DNA from: Thiocapsa sp.
GTDB taxonomy: Bacteria; Pseudomonadota; Gammaproteobacteria; Chromatiales; Chromatiaceae
Length of the DNA stretch: 64,000 nucleotides
Assembly (NCBI RefSeq): GCF_018399035.1
Contig: NZ_CP073760.1
Location: forward strand, 3,290,001 to 3,354,000
Direction of reading: 5' to 3'
The notes under the pieces: model-generated
Databases searched by the model: none
The model's input: the letters and a program-made list of their open reading frames with translations, nothing else
Told to the model about the DNA's origin: nothing
Program-made: the position numbers and the translations under genes
Shown: positions 11,338 through 20,053 of the stretch, piece by piece
How the letters are laid out: every line of letters begins with the position of its first letter
How positions within the stretch are numbered: position 1 is the stretch's first letter

Positions 11338-11453
11338 ATCGCGTCGGATGGCCCCGCGAGGCGGCGAGTAACGATCGGTGCGTTGCGATCGGCGGCGTCC
11401 CGGCTACGGGCAATACCTGATCCGAGAGACTCGTCCGGGTCTCGCCGCCGAGC

Positions 11454-12832
11454 TCAACGCCCCGTTTGTTCGGTGTGCAGCCGTTCCAGAAGCTCCAACA
11501 AGGGCGCCGCCTTGTCGTAGGTCTCGCGATACTCGGCCTCGGGGTCGGAGTCGGCCACGATGCCGCCGCCGGCCCAGAGGCGGATGATACCGGCGGAGTG
11601 GACCAGGGTACGGATGGCAATGTTGGTGTCCATGGCCCCGTCGTAGCCGAGATAGCCGATGGCGCCGCAATAAACTCCGCGACGGTGTGGCTCCAGTTCC
11701 TCGATGATCTCCATGGCCCGCAGCTTGGGCGCACCGGTGATGGAGCCGCCCGGGAAGCATGCCCGCAGGAGATCCACCGCATTGCGCCCCTCGGCGAGAC
11801 GACCGCGGACCGTGCTGACCAGATGATGAACCCGCGTATAGCTCTCCACTTCGAAGAGCGTCGGGACATGCACACTGCCGATGGCGCAGACCTTGCCGAG
11901 ATCGTTGCGCAGCAGGTCGACGATCATGAGGTTCTCGGCCCGATCCTTGGGACTTCGGCGCAGTGACTCCGCGAGCATCCGATCCTCGGCGGGATAGCTT
12001 CCCCGCGGTCTGGTCCCTTTGATCGGCTTGGTCTCGACCCGATCGCCGCGCACGCGCAGGAAGCGCTCGGGCGAGGAGCAGAGGATCCTGCAGTCGGGTG
12101 TCGCCAGATAGGCCCCGAACGGTGCGGGATTCAGCCGCCGAAGTCCCTTGTACGCCTGCCAGGCGTCGCCCTGCGCCGGGGCAGCGAAGCGTTGTGCGAA
12201 ATTGACCTGATAGCAGTCGCCCTCGTGCAGGTAACGGCGGATGCGGTCGAGTGCGCTCAGATACTGAGCGCGGCTCAGGTTGGACTGAACGGGCGCCAGG
12301 ACCCGAAAGGCACCGGTCGCGGGATCCGCCGCGGACAAGGCGCGAATCAAACGTTCGAACACCTCGTCGAGACACGCCTCGTCCTGCGCAATGAGCCGGG
12401 AACAGCCGCGCGTGTGATCCACCACAAGCGCCCAGTCATAGATCCCGACGGCCATGTCCGGGATTCCCTCCGCATCTTCGGCCACACTCGGGAGGTGCTC
12501 CAGACGCCGGGCAAGATCGTAAGCGAAGTAGCCGATCGCGCCTCCCGGAAGGGCAGACCGGGAATGCGGGGTCGCCGCGGCCCAAGCGCCGCGTCCAGCA
12601 ACGCGAAGGGATCCGCGGGGGAGCTGCGCACGCCCTGCGCGTCTCGAATCTCGGTCCGATCCCCGAGCGTCACCAAGGTGACACGCGGGTCGGCGGTCAG
12701 GATATCGTAGCGCCCGAGCGTGCTCGCCGGCCGGCCACTATCGAGAAAGACGGGCCAAGCGCGGCCTACAAGGGTCTCGAAGAATGGACTGCTGTCGGGG
12801 CGATAGGGAAACTCGCGTATGCAGGGGGGCAT
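11454..12832 (-). pseudogene. pabB: pabB, aminodeoxychorismate synthase component I, interrupted by a 1-base frameshift
   Basis: The locus encodes the chorismate-using subunit for 4-aminobenzoate (folate) synthesis. The larger part has the chorismate-binding domain with GGGIVADSDPEAEYRETYDK near its end and ETKPIKGTRPRG. The lysine of PIKGT distinguishes PabB from anthranilate synthase TrpE (PIAGT). The N-terminal part starts at ATG 12832 (MPPCIREFPYRPDSSPFFE) and runs in another frame up to LPF. Reading then has to shift by one base at the three-C run 12544-12546 (plus strand) to continue as GAIGYFAYDLARRLE. A four-base run would give LPF-R-GGAIGYF, the family consensus. Total length with the shift corrected is 459 residues, normal for PabB. 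It is either a recent mutation or a sequencing error. folK, another folate gene, lies nearby. Confidence 0.85.
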
Positions 12833-13134
12833 CAACCTGAATCCGGCAATTGGAGGTTTTAAGGACAACTTCCGGGAACCAAGACACCCGGCCGTGCATG
12901 GCTGTAAGCCGTGTCGGGACGCCCTAAGTGATGTCCAGGAAAGGAATGACCAGCATGTCGGTGCAGATTTAGGCGCACCTACATCCCCTGCAGACCTTCC
13001 GGGCATGCGTGGTCGGGAGGCTTGCAACAGCGATCGTCGGTGACATCCTGATCGCTCGTCTCCTCCGCCGCCACCCCGAGGGGCCCTGCAGCCCTGACCC
13101 AGGCTCTTTCGTCCGCCACCAGGAAGTCTTGTCG
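12833..13134. other. Divergent intergenic region between pabB and the methyltransferase gene
   Basis: About 300 bases that must hold the pabB promoter (minus) and the methyltransferase promoter (plus). I see no convincing ORF, repeat or clear promoter hexamers. Confidence 0.4.
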
Positions 13135-14418
13135 ATGCCCCTTCTCCGCCCGAGCAAAAATCGCCGCCGCACATTGATCGATCTCTTCTCGGGCGCCGGT
13201 GGCATGAGCTACGGCTTCCACGCGCATCCGTCGTTCCGGGTCGTCGCCGCATTCGACGGCGAACGGGGCAAGCCAAGCAGCGGGATTGGTCGCTCGGGCT
13301 GCAACGAGACGTTTCGGATCAATCTCGGTGTCGCGCCGGTCTCGACCGATCTCGCCCGGGTCGACGATGCCCTGATCGAAGCGGCGAGGCGCGACTTCCT
13401 CGGCGGGCAGGATCTGGATGTCTTGTCCGCGTGCCCACCCTGCACCGGATTCTCTCGGGCAAATCCAAACAATCACCTGGATGACGACGACCGCAACAGC
13501 TTGGTGCTGCGCACGGCGCACTGGGTGCGCACACTCGGGCCGCGGGTTCTCGTCATGGAGAACGCCCGAGAGCTCCTGAAGGGCAACTTCGCGCATCACT
13601 TCCGCGAGCTTCGTCGGCGGCTTGAGCGGATGGGCTACGACGTCCGGGCGACAGTCCACATGCTGGACAGATTCGGCCTACCCCAGCGACGGGAGCGCGC
13701 GTTGGTGATCGCAACGCGCCTCCCGATCGGCGCGAAGGGCCTCGAAGACCTTTGGCACGGCTACGAGGTCGAGCGCACGGCCACCCACGTGCGCCGAGGC
13801 ATCGGTCACCTGCCGCCGGTGTCTGCGGGAGAGCGTCACCCGGAGGATCCCTTCCACGTCTCGCCCGGGATGAACGACGCAACGCTCGCTCGCCTGCATG
13901 CGATCCCTGTCGACGGAGGCTCGTGGATCGATCTTCGGGACCATCGAGACGCTGACCTCCTCATGACGCCCGCGATGAAACGCTGCGTCGCAGCCCGGGA
14001 CTTCGGATCCCACCCGGATGTCTACGGACGCATGGCATGGAACCGACCGGCGGTCACGATCAAGCGCGAATGCGCACACGTCGGCAACGGCCGCTACAGC
14101 CATCCGGAGCAGCATCGACTCTGCACCCTCAGGGAGCTGGCGCTCCTTCAAGGGTTTCCTGAGCAATTCCGGTTCGGCGGCGTGTCGTTGTCCAATCAGT
14201 ACCGCCACATCGGGGATGCGGTCCCGCCGCTGATCTCTTACCAGCTCGCCCATGTCGTCGAGTGGATGTTCACGGGCGAGAAGCCCGAGGTCGCGGACTG
14301 CGTGCTGCCCGGCACAAGCCTCCGTGCCGAGGACATCAAGCCGGCGCCGAGCCACCCCCGGCCCGACTGCCGAGAAACCGAATGCTCAGCAGAGGGCTCG
14401 CTCATCGCGCAAGGGTAG
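13135..14418 (+). CDS. DNA (cytosine-5-)-methyltransferase, solitary
   Basis: A 427-residue C5-cytosine methyltransferase with the motifs in order: motif I LIDLFSGAGGMSYGF (residues about 14-28), motif IV SACPPCTGFS with the catalytic Pro-Cys dipeptide (near residue 102), motif VI VMENARELL (near 141), motif VIII QRRERALVIATR (near 183), and motifs IX/X at the end (RELALLQGFP and NQYRHIGDAVPPLIS). The start at ATG 13135 is supported by AGGAAG eight bases upstream; the frame is open further upstream but has no good start. No restriction endonuclease lies beside it, so it is an orphan or the partner gene has been lost. Motif VI reads ENA rather than the common ENV. Confidence 0.92.
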   Translation: MPLLRPSKNRRRTLIDLFSGAGGMSYGFHAHPSFRVVAAFDGERGKPSSGIGRSGCNETFRINLGVAPVSTDLARVDDALIEAARRDFLGGQDLDVLSACPPCTGFSRANPNNHLDDDDRNSLVLRTAHWVRTLGPRVLVMENARELLKGNFAHHFRELRRRLERMGYDVRATVHMLDRFGLPQRRERALVIATRLPIGAKGLEDLWHGYEVERTATHVRRGIGHLPPVSAGERHPEDPFHVSPGMNDATLARLHAIPVDGGSWIDLRDHRDADLLMTPAMKRCVAARDFGSHPDVYGRMAWNRPAVTIKRECAHVGNGRYSHPEQHRLCTLRELALLQGFPEQFRFGGVSLSNQYRHIGDAVPPLISYQLAHVVEWMFTGEKPEVADCVLPGTSLRAEDIKPAPSHPRPDCRETECSAEGSLIAQG

Positions 14419-14462
14419 CGCAGACCGGACAAGACCAGTGGGGTGAGCTTGAGAGCCCCGCC

Positions 14463-15080
14463 CTATTGGCCCCCGTTGTTCTTGCTTGGCTCCTTGAGGT
14501 GCCCGGTGGCGCCCGACCCGATCGCCGACAGGTTCACGCCTGCCGCCTGATCACCCAAGGGCTCCACCCCATCGCGCTCGCACCGTTCAAGCAGCTCGGC
14601 CAAAATCCCGACGCCGGGCACCGCGAGATCGGGCGGCGCCACGTCGGCCAGCGGCACCAGCACGAAGGCACGTCGGGCCATCTCCGGGTGCGGGATCGTC
14701 AGGCCGGGCTCGTCGATCCGCGCGTCGCCGTAGATGAGGATGTCGAGATCCAGGATACGCGGCCCCCAACGGGTACCGTCGCGACGACGCCCGTGGGCCA
14801 GCTCGATCCGATGGAGCTCCGCCAAGAGTGCCCGCGGCGCCAGCCGGGTCTCGAGATGGGCCGCCGCGTTGATGTAGTCGGGTTGGCCGGGCGGGCCGAC
14901 GGGCGCGGTCCGATACAGGCGCGAGGCGGCCCGCAGACGGCTTTCGGGCAGCGCGGCCAGCTCCGCGAGGGCCGCCCTCACCTGCCGCTCCGGCCCCTGC
15001 AGATTGCTGCCGAGGCCGATCCAGACGGCGACGGGCACACCGAGGGCCAACCGTCCGGGGGAAGAATCAATCAGGGTCAT
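14463..15080 (-). CDS. folK: 2-amino-4-hydroxy-6-hydroxymethyldihydropteridine pyrophosphokinase
   Basis: A 205-residue HPPK, which transfers pyrophosphate from ATP to 6-hydroxymethyl-dihydropterin in folate synthesis. Seen: VWIGLGSNLQGPERQVRAAL at the N-terminus, LYRTAPVGPPGQPDYINAAA, and the signature GPRILDLDILIYG with the metal-binding Asp residues, followed by IPHPEMARRAFVLVPLAD. The C-terminus is about 30 residues longer than usual, with no recognisable domain. The start ATG 15080 is preferred over an open extension to 15188 because a strong terminator lies immediately upstream at 15105-15152. It is convergent with the methyltransferase gene, 44 bases apart. Confidence 0.93.
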   Translation of the reverse strand: MTLIDSSPGRLALGVPVAVWIGLGSNLQGPERQVRAALAELAALPESRLRAASRLYRTAPVGPPGQPDYINAAAHLETRLAPRALLAELHRIELAHGRRRDGTRWGPRILDLDILIYGDARIDEPGLTIPHPEMARRAFVLVPLADVAPPDLAVPGVGILAELLERCERDGVEPLGDQAAGVNLSAIGSGATGHLKEPSKNNGGQ

Positions 15081-15104
15081 GGAAGCCGCCTCGAACGCAT
15101 CCGC

Positions 15105-15152
15105 AAAAAGACCGCCCCCGGCATCCGTTCTCGCGGATGACCGGGGGCGGTC
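15105..15152 (-). terminator. Rho-independent terminator of hsp20
   Basis: On the minus strand a long stem (GACCGCCCCCGG pairing with CCGGGGGCGGTC, extended by CATCCG/CGGATG) is followed by five T residues. It sits 49 bases after the hsp20 stop and 25 bases before the folK start, so it separates the two genes. Confidence 0.85.
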
Positions 15153-15200
15153 GGCGCACACACGATGGTGTGCGATCGGGCGCTCCAAGCGCCTTGTCGA

Positions 15201-15707
15201 TTACCCAACCTCGATCCGCCGACGCTCCGTCTTCTCGGTCTTCGGCAGATGGACCTCGAGCACACCGTCCTTGAACTCGGCCTTGGCGTTCTCCAGGTCC
15301 ACGTTGTCCGGCAGTCGCAGCGACCGCATGAAATTGCCGCGCGCGATCTCGGACCGGTAGTAGGTGCCCTTCTCTTCGGTCTGCTCATGCTTGCGCTCGC
15401 CTTTGAGCGTCAACACCTGGCCGACCAGCTCGATCTCGAGATCCTGCTTCTCGACGCCCGGCACCTCGGCGCGCACCACAAGCTCCTCTTCGCGGTCGAT
15501 CAAGTCGACCTTCGGGGTCATCTCGACCGCCTGCTCGAGGCGCGCCCACTCCGGCCACATCTCACGGAACGGGTGCATCCAGCCGTGGCGCCAACCGCGC
15601 TGCGGGCCGCCCGGCATCAAGTCGTCGAATGCGCGATCCATCTCGTCGAAGAGTGTCGCCTCCCGACGCGGGACCGCTTCGCCAATCGCTTTGCTTCTGG
15701 TTTTCAT
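15201..15707 (-). CDS. Hsp20 / alpha-crystallin small heat-shock protein
   Basis: A 168-residue small heat-shock chaperone that holds unfolding proteins for later refolding. The alpha-crystallin domain spans about residues 65-168: TPKVDLIDREEELVVRAEVP, the strand VLTLKGERKHE, GNFMRSLRLPDNVDLENAKA and GVLEVHLPKTE. The last residues form a beta strand (RRRIEVG) instead of the usual I-x-I tail. The start ATG 15707 is fixed by GGAGGA six bases upstream. A strong terminator follows, so the gene is transcribed alone. Confidence 0.93.
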   Translation of the reverse strand: MKTRSKAIGEAVPRREATLFDEMDRAFDDLMPGGPQRGWRHGWMHPFREMWPEWARLEQAVEMTPKVDLIDREEELVVRAEVPGVEKQDLEIELVGQVLTLKGERKHEQTEEKGTYYRSEIARGNFMRSLRLPDNVDLENAKAEFKDGVLEVHLPKTEKTERRRIEVG

Positions 15708-15738
15708 GGCAGTCCTCCTGTCCTCTATTCCCACTTTA

Positions 15739-15744
15739 AGTATA
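15739..15744 (-). promoter_or_regulatory. Possible -10 element of hsp20
   Basis: On the minus strand TATACT lies 32 bases upstream of the hsp20 ATG in an AT-rich patch unlike the surrounding GC-rich DNA. No good -35 hexamer and no clear heat-shock sigma-32 consensus is visible, so this is tentative. Confidence 0.35.
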
Positions 15745-15835
15745 GCTCAGAGGTCTGGGCTTGCTCCCGTCGCCGGCCATGGACAACATTAGGCCCTTGA
15801 GCCGCAAGTCTTGAACAAACCGTCACGGAATTTAT

Positions 15836-15897
15836 CGTTGTCGTTGTCGTTGTCGTTGTCGTGTTCGTCCGGAATCCGATTACGACAACGACATCGC
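15836..15897 (+). repeat. GTTGTC-type hairpin repeat, copy 1
   Basis: A tandem run of GTTGTC units followed by a short unpaired core (CCGGAATCCGATT) and the complementary ACGACAACGACA. The core and arms recur in inverted orientation at 19913-19962. Both copies are followed by GCAGAG. The pair brackets the orphan antitoxin and the Aas fusion gene. Confidence 0.75.
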
Positions 15898-15985
15898 GCA
15901 GAGCTTTCGACGACGTTTCTTGGTTCCGGCTCTGCTGGGTTAGGGCTGCCACGGATCAACCGTTTTGAGGACAATCACCGACGAC

Positions 15986-16234
15986 TCAACCGGCTCGACC
16001 GGGCGGCTCACGCATGCATTCGCGGTCCGGTTGCGGGAGGTCGACGTCACCCAGGGGTCCGAATCGGGCACGAATGCACTGGACCAGATTGGTTCCGGGG
16101 GCCGTCTCCTGACCGAGCACGGCGCGCAGGATGGTGCGGGCTTCGTCTTCCATGGAACGCCCGTGACTGGCCGCACGCATGCGCAGCTTTGTCTTGATGG
16201 AATCGTCGAGGTTGCGGATCGTGATACTGGCCAT
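15986..16234 (-). CDS. fitA: FitA-like ribbon-helix-helix antitoxin, toxin partner missing
   Basis: An 82-residue protein with the FitA/StbC-like Arc-type ribbon-helix-helix N-terminus (MASITIRNLDDSIKTKLRMR, then SMEDEARTILRAVL). Its C-terminal tail (ARFGPLGDVDLPQPDRECMR, then EPP) resembles the toxin-wrapping tail of FitA antitoxins. These repress their own operon and neutralise a PIN-domain ribonuclease (FitB) encoded directly downstream. Here a GTG ATT GTC CTC at 15978 looks like the usual MIVL start of FitB, but the frame then reads unrelated residues and stops within 13 codons. The antitoxin therefore appears to be an orphan left after deletion of its toxin. Confidence 0.8.
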   Translation of the reverse strand: MASITIRNLDDSIKTKLRMRAASHGRSMEDEARTILRAVLGQETAPGTNLVQCIRARFGPLGDVDLPQPDRECMREPPGRAG

Positions 16235-16303
16235 CGCTCTATTCCAGGCTTCGAAGATGATTCCATCGTCGACTGCACGTCGCCGATCCCGGGGCTCGCC
16301 GCC

Positions 16304-19300
16304 TCAAGCCGCCAACGCCAGCCGCTTCACCGCGCCGAAATCCGTTTTGCCGCTGCCGAGCTTGGGGATCGCCTCGACCTGCAGCACCTCGGCGGGGATG
16401 CTCAACGGATTCATCCCGGCCTCGATCAGACGTTTGCGCAGGCCATCGGCGTCGATCTCGCCGGCGACCAGGAGCAGGATGCGCTCGCCCTTGCGCTCGT
16501 CCGGCAGGTTGACGGTGGCCAGCTCCAGCTCGGGTTGGCCGAGGATGCGGCGGACCTGATCCTCGACCGCGCCCAGGCTGATCATCTCCCCTCCCAGCTT
16601 GGCGAAGCGCGAGTAGCGATCGACGATGGTGAGGAAGCCATCCGGGTCCAGATGGCCCTTGTCGCCGGTCTTATACCAGCGCTGAGCGTCCAGCTCGACG
16701 ACGACATCCGCAGTCTTTGCCGGGTCGTTGAGATAGCCCTTCATCACCTGGACGCCGCCGATGAGGATCAGCCCGTCCTCGCCCGGCGGCAGGGTCTGCA
16801 AGCTCTCCGGATCGACAATGCGGAAGCTGGTGCCGGGTAGCGGCAGACCCACGGTACCGGGACGCGAGCCGGCCTGGATCTTCCAGGTCTCGGTCTCGAG
16901 TGCATCCGGGACGTTGACGCTGGCGACCGGCGTGGTCTCGGTCGCACCGTAGCCTTCGTAGATGGGTTTGTTGAACTTGAGTGCGAAGGCATCGCGGACC
17001 TCCGGGGCAAGCCGTTCGGCACCGGCGACCACCACACGTACGGACTGAAGCATCAGGGGATGGACGCGCTGATTGCGGATATAGAGCCGCAGGAAGGTCG
17101 AGGTGCTGCACAACACGGTCGCACGATAGCGGGCGATCGCCTTGGCGGTGCCGACCGCGTCGGTCGGATCCGGATGGCAGACCATCGGGATGCCTTCGAG
17201 CAGCGGCAGGAAGGTGGTCACCGTGAGGCCGAAGGCATGGAAGGGCGGCAGGTTGGCGAGGATGAGATCCTCCGGCTCGGTGTTGAGCACATCCGAGATC
17301 TGCCGCACGTTGGCCATGATGTTGCGATGGCTGAGCTCGATCCCCTTGGGCGTGCCCTCGCTGCCGCTGGAGAAGAGGATGGCGGCGGTGTCGTCGGGGC
17401 GACCGGGCCGCCCGAACAGCCGGAGTAAAACACTAGCGGGCAGGAGCATGCCGATGCCGAGAAGCGCCAGCGCCTCCGCCTTGCCGATCTCGGCACGCAA
17501 CCCCTCCATCGGATGGAGCGTCGTCTCGGCGAAGGCTGCGTCCAGGTCGATCCCGCGCTGTTGCAGCTTGGCGAGGAAGCGATCCGAGGTGACGACATGG
17601 CGCACGCCGGCGTTGCGCATCCCGGCCACCAACGCCTCGCTGCTCGCGGTGTAGTTGAGATTGACCACCTGCTTGCCGACGAGCAACGCCGCCAGATTGG
17701 CGATGACCGCGGCGCTGCTCGCGGGCAGCAGGATGCCGACGGCCGGCTCGGGGGCGAGACGCTTGATCCGACGCGCGAACAGCAGGACCGCCGCGATCAG
17801 GCGCCGATTGGTCAGGCGAGTCCCGATCGAATCGATCACGGCCACCTCGCCGAGACGCCGTTTCGCCGCCGCAAGCCAGGCCGCGGGCAGGGTCGGCAGG
17901 GTCGCGATGTGGGTCTGCCAGGAGGTCACCGACAGCTCGAAGACCGCCTGCTTGACCTGCTCCGCGCTCGCCTCGCGCGGCAGCGGCTGGCCGAAGGCGA
18001 CCAGCACGTCGCGGGTCCGACCCTCGCGGCGACTGGCCTTGAGCTTCTCCTTGGCGTAGGAGAAGCGGCTCCCCCATAGACCGCGCAGATAGAAGGGCAG
18101 AATGACGCCGGACGTGGCGGCGCGGGCGGATTTCTCGAAGCCGCGCTTGAACTCGGAGAGCTGCCCGTTCTTGCTGATGGTGCCTTCCGGAAAGACGCAC
18201 ACCACCTCGCCGGCGTCGAGCAATCGCGCGACGGTCGCGATCGCCTCGCGACTGCGCCCGCCCGAGATGGGCACCACGCCGAAGAAGTCCAGGAACCAGC
18301 GCAGATACCAGCGCTCGTAGATCACCCGTTCCATCACGAAGCGCACCGGCCGCGGGCTGGCCATCTGCACCATCGCCCAGTCGACCCAACTGATATGGTT
18401 GCCGAGCATCAGCACGCCGCCCTGCGCCGGCATGTTCTTCAAGCCGATGACGTCGAGCCGATAATGGGTCGACATGGCCCTCGCCATCAGGAAGCGCACC
18501 ATCGACTGGGGCAACTGATAAAGGGTATAGATGGCCCCGCAAAGCGCGACGACGGCGAGCGCGAGCATCACTGTCAGACCGCCGATGTGCAGATAGGCCG
18601 CGAGCACCGTGAGCCCGAGAAAGCTCAGCATCACGATGTTCTGGATGAAGTTGTTGGCCGCGAGGACCCGCCCGAGACCCTGCTCGCCGGCATTGAACTG
18701 AATCAGGGCATTGAGCGGCACCAGGAAGACGCCGCCGAGGAAACCGAGCAACAGGAAGTTCAACCCGTGCGCCCAGGCCGATCCCAGACCCGGCAGGACA
18801 AAGAGCGCCGCCGCGACGCCGAGCGCGCCGACCGGGATCAGACCGGTCTCGATATGATTGCGCGAGACCCGCCCGGCCAGGACCGAGCCCAGGATGATGC
18901 CGATACCCGAGCAAGCGAGCGCGCCCTGGATCACCACCGTGTTGGTCTCGCCGAGGGTCTCTTTCGCGAACGCCGGGAAGGCGGCGAGGATGACCTGCGC
19001 GATCGACCAAAAGATCGCCAGCCCCACGATCGAGAGCCAGATCACCTGGTTGTCCCACGCGGCGTGCAGATTGTTGCGCAGATAACGACCGCTGGCGTAA
19101 TCCGGCCAGACGAATCGCATCTCGGTACCGGGCGCAAGTGCGGGCAGACGGTAGGCCAGCATGACCTCGATCAAGGCACCCGCGACCAGTACCCAGCCGA
19201 GCGGGGCCATCATCCCCATCACCTCGTCCGGCGTGCTGTAGCTCAGGCCGGCCAGGCGACCCTCGAACAGGACCGAAAAGAAGAAGATCCCCGCCAGGAT

Positions 19301-19750
19301 CGCCGTCGTGGTCGTCGCCTGGACCCAACCATTGGCGGATGCCAGCGCCTCCTTGCCGACCAACTCCTTGATGTAGCCGTATTTGGCCGGTGAATAGAAG
19401 GCACTCTGCATCGCCAGCAGGAAGGTCATGGCGAAGGCCGCCCAGAACCAGCCCAGATAATAGAAGCCCGTAATGGCGAGCGTGACGGCGACCGCCACCC
19501 AGGCGCTCGCGCGCATCACCAGATGCTTGGGGAAACGGTCGGCCAGGTAGCCGGACGGCGTGAACAACAGCACGAAGGGCAGCAGAATCAGCGCATTGAC
19601 GATCGCCGTCAGCAGGATCTGGGCATCGCCGTCATAGGTCTTGAAGAGCGTGTTCTGGATGATGATCTTGTGACCCAAGTCCACGAAGGCATTGAGAAAG
19701 AGCATGCCGATATAGGCAACGAAACCGGTGATGCGGAAAAGCTGACCCAT
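16304..19750 (-). CDS. aas: LplT-PlsC-Aas trifunctional fusion (lysophospholipid flippase / acyltransferase / acyl-ACP synthetase)
   Basis: A 1148-residue inner-membrane protein with three domains. Residues 1-420 form a 12-helix MFS transporter like LplT (GYLADRFPKHLVMR loop, SAFYSPAKYGYIKELVG). Residues about 425-620 form a PlsC-type acyltransferase with the NHISWVDW (HX4D) box and VFPEGTISKNG. Residues about 640-1148 form an AMP-binding acyl-ACP synthetase with ILFSSGSEGTPKGIELSHRN, the EGYGATET block and YKTGDKGHLDPDGFLTIVDR. Together they import lysophospholipid, activate a fatty acid and re-acylate the lipid. In E. coli these are two genes (lplT and aas); here they are fused, as in several other proteobacteria. 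It stands alone, flanked by GTTGTC repeats. Confidence 0.93.
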   Translation of the reverse strand: MGQLFRITGFVAYIGMLFLNAFVDLGHKIIIQNTLFKTYDGDAQILLTAIVNALILLPFVLLFTPSGYLADRFPKHLVMRASAWVAVAVTLAITGFYYLGWFWAAFAMTFLLAMQSAFYSPAKYGYIKELVGKEALASANGWVQATTTTAILAGIFFFSVLFEGRLAGLSYSTPDEVMGMMAPLGWVLVAGALIEVMLAYRLPALAPGTEMRFVWPDYASGRYLRNNLHAAWDNQVIWLSIVGLAIFWSIAQVILAAFPAFAKETLGETNTVVIQGALACSGIGIILGSVLAGRVSRNHIETGLIPVGALGVAAALFVLPGLGSAWAHGLNFLLLGFLGGVFLVPLNALIQFNAGEQGLGRVLAANNFIQNIVMLSFLGLTVLAAYLHIGGLTVMLALAVVALCGAIYTLYQLPQSMVRFLMARAMSTHYRLDVIGLKNMPAQGGVLMLGNHISWVDWAMVQMASPRPVRFVMERVIYERWYLRWFLDFFGVVPISGGRSREAIATVARLLDAGEVVCVFPEGTISKNGQLSEFKRGFEKSARAATSGVILPFYLRGLWGSRFSYAKEKLKASRREGRTRDVLVAFGQPLPREASAEQVKQAVFELSVTSWQTHIATLPTLPAAWLAAAKRRLGEVAVIDSIGTRLTNRRLIAAVLLFARRIKRLAPEPAVGILLPASSAAVIANLAALLVGKQVVNLNYTASSEALVAGMRNAGVRHVVTSDRFLAKLQQRGIDLDAAFAETTLHPMEGLRAEIGKAEALALLGIGMLLPASVLLRLFGRPGRPDDTAAILFSSGSEGTPKGIELSHRNIMANVRQISDVLNTEPEDLILANLPPFHAFGLTVTTFLPLLEGIPMVCHPDPTDAVGTAKAIARYRATVLCSTSTFLRLYIRNQRVHPLMLQSVRVVVAGAERLAPEVRDAFALKFNKPIYEGYGATETTPVASVNVPDALETETWKIQAGSRPGTVGLPLPGTSFRIVDPESLQTLPPGEDGLILIGGVQVMKGYLNDPAKTADVVVELDAQRWYKTGDKGHLDPDGFLTIVDRYSRFAKLGGEMISLGAVEDQVRRILGQPELELATVNLPDERKGERILLLVAGEIDADGLRKRLIEAGMNPLSIPAEVLQVEAIPKLGSGKTDFGAVKRLALAA

Positions 19751-19878
19751 GCGAATGCGCCCCCTGGCGTCGACCGAGATTGTTGTCGTTGTCGGCTGTA
19801 GACCGCGTTATTTCAACGGACAGACCTCGTGCATTACCGCGACCAAGGTGGCATGTGGCGCGGAGCGCCGGGAGAGGC

Positions 19879-19902
19879 GTGACACCGCGTGAGCGGTGTC
19901 AC
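19879..19902 (+). other. Perfect 10-bp hairpin
   Basis: GTGACACCGC and GCGGTGTCAC pair around a GTGA loop, just before repeat copy 2. The bases after it (GAGCACTTTTCC) contain four Ts, so it could end plus-strand transcription, but no plus-strand gene precedes it. Confidence 0.6.
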
Positions 19903-19912
19903 GAGCACTTTT

Positions 19913-19962
19913 CCGTTGTCGTTGTCGTTGTCGTAATCGGATTTCGGACGACAACGACAACG
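19913..19962 (-). repeat. GTTGTC-type hairpin repeat, copy 2
   Basis: Tandem GTTGTC units, the core AATCGGATTTCGG and complementary ACGACAACGACAACG. The minus strand matches copy 1 at 15836-15897 through the core, with one or two differences, so the two copies are inverted relative to each other. Confidence 0.75.
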
Positions 19963-19975
19963 AGCAGAGTGCAAG

Positions 19976-19995
19976 GGGCGATTTAAGTCGCCCCA
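19976..19995. repeat. GGGGCGA hairpin, copy 1
   Basis: GGGGCGA-TTTAAG-TCGCCCC forms a compact stem-loop. A near-identical stem (GGGCGAC/GTCGCCC) occurs at 43526-43543, also intergenic, so this is a dispersed palindrome or a shared terminator-like unit. Confidence 0.5.
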
Positions 19996-20053
19996 CGCCT
20001 TGCAGGCATTCGCAGGGTCCACCGATCCGCGTCCATCCTCGACACATCACCGA

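Noticed and set aside
15836..15870. GTTGTC tandem units considered as a CRISPR or variable repeat tract
   Set aside because: Units are 6 bases without spacers, so not CRISPR; phase-variation is possible but it lies outside any gene.
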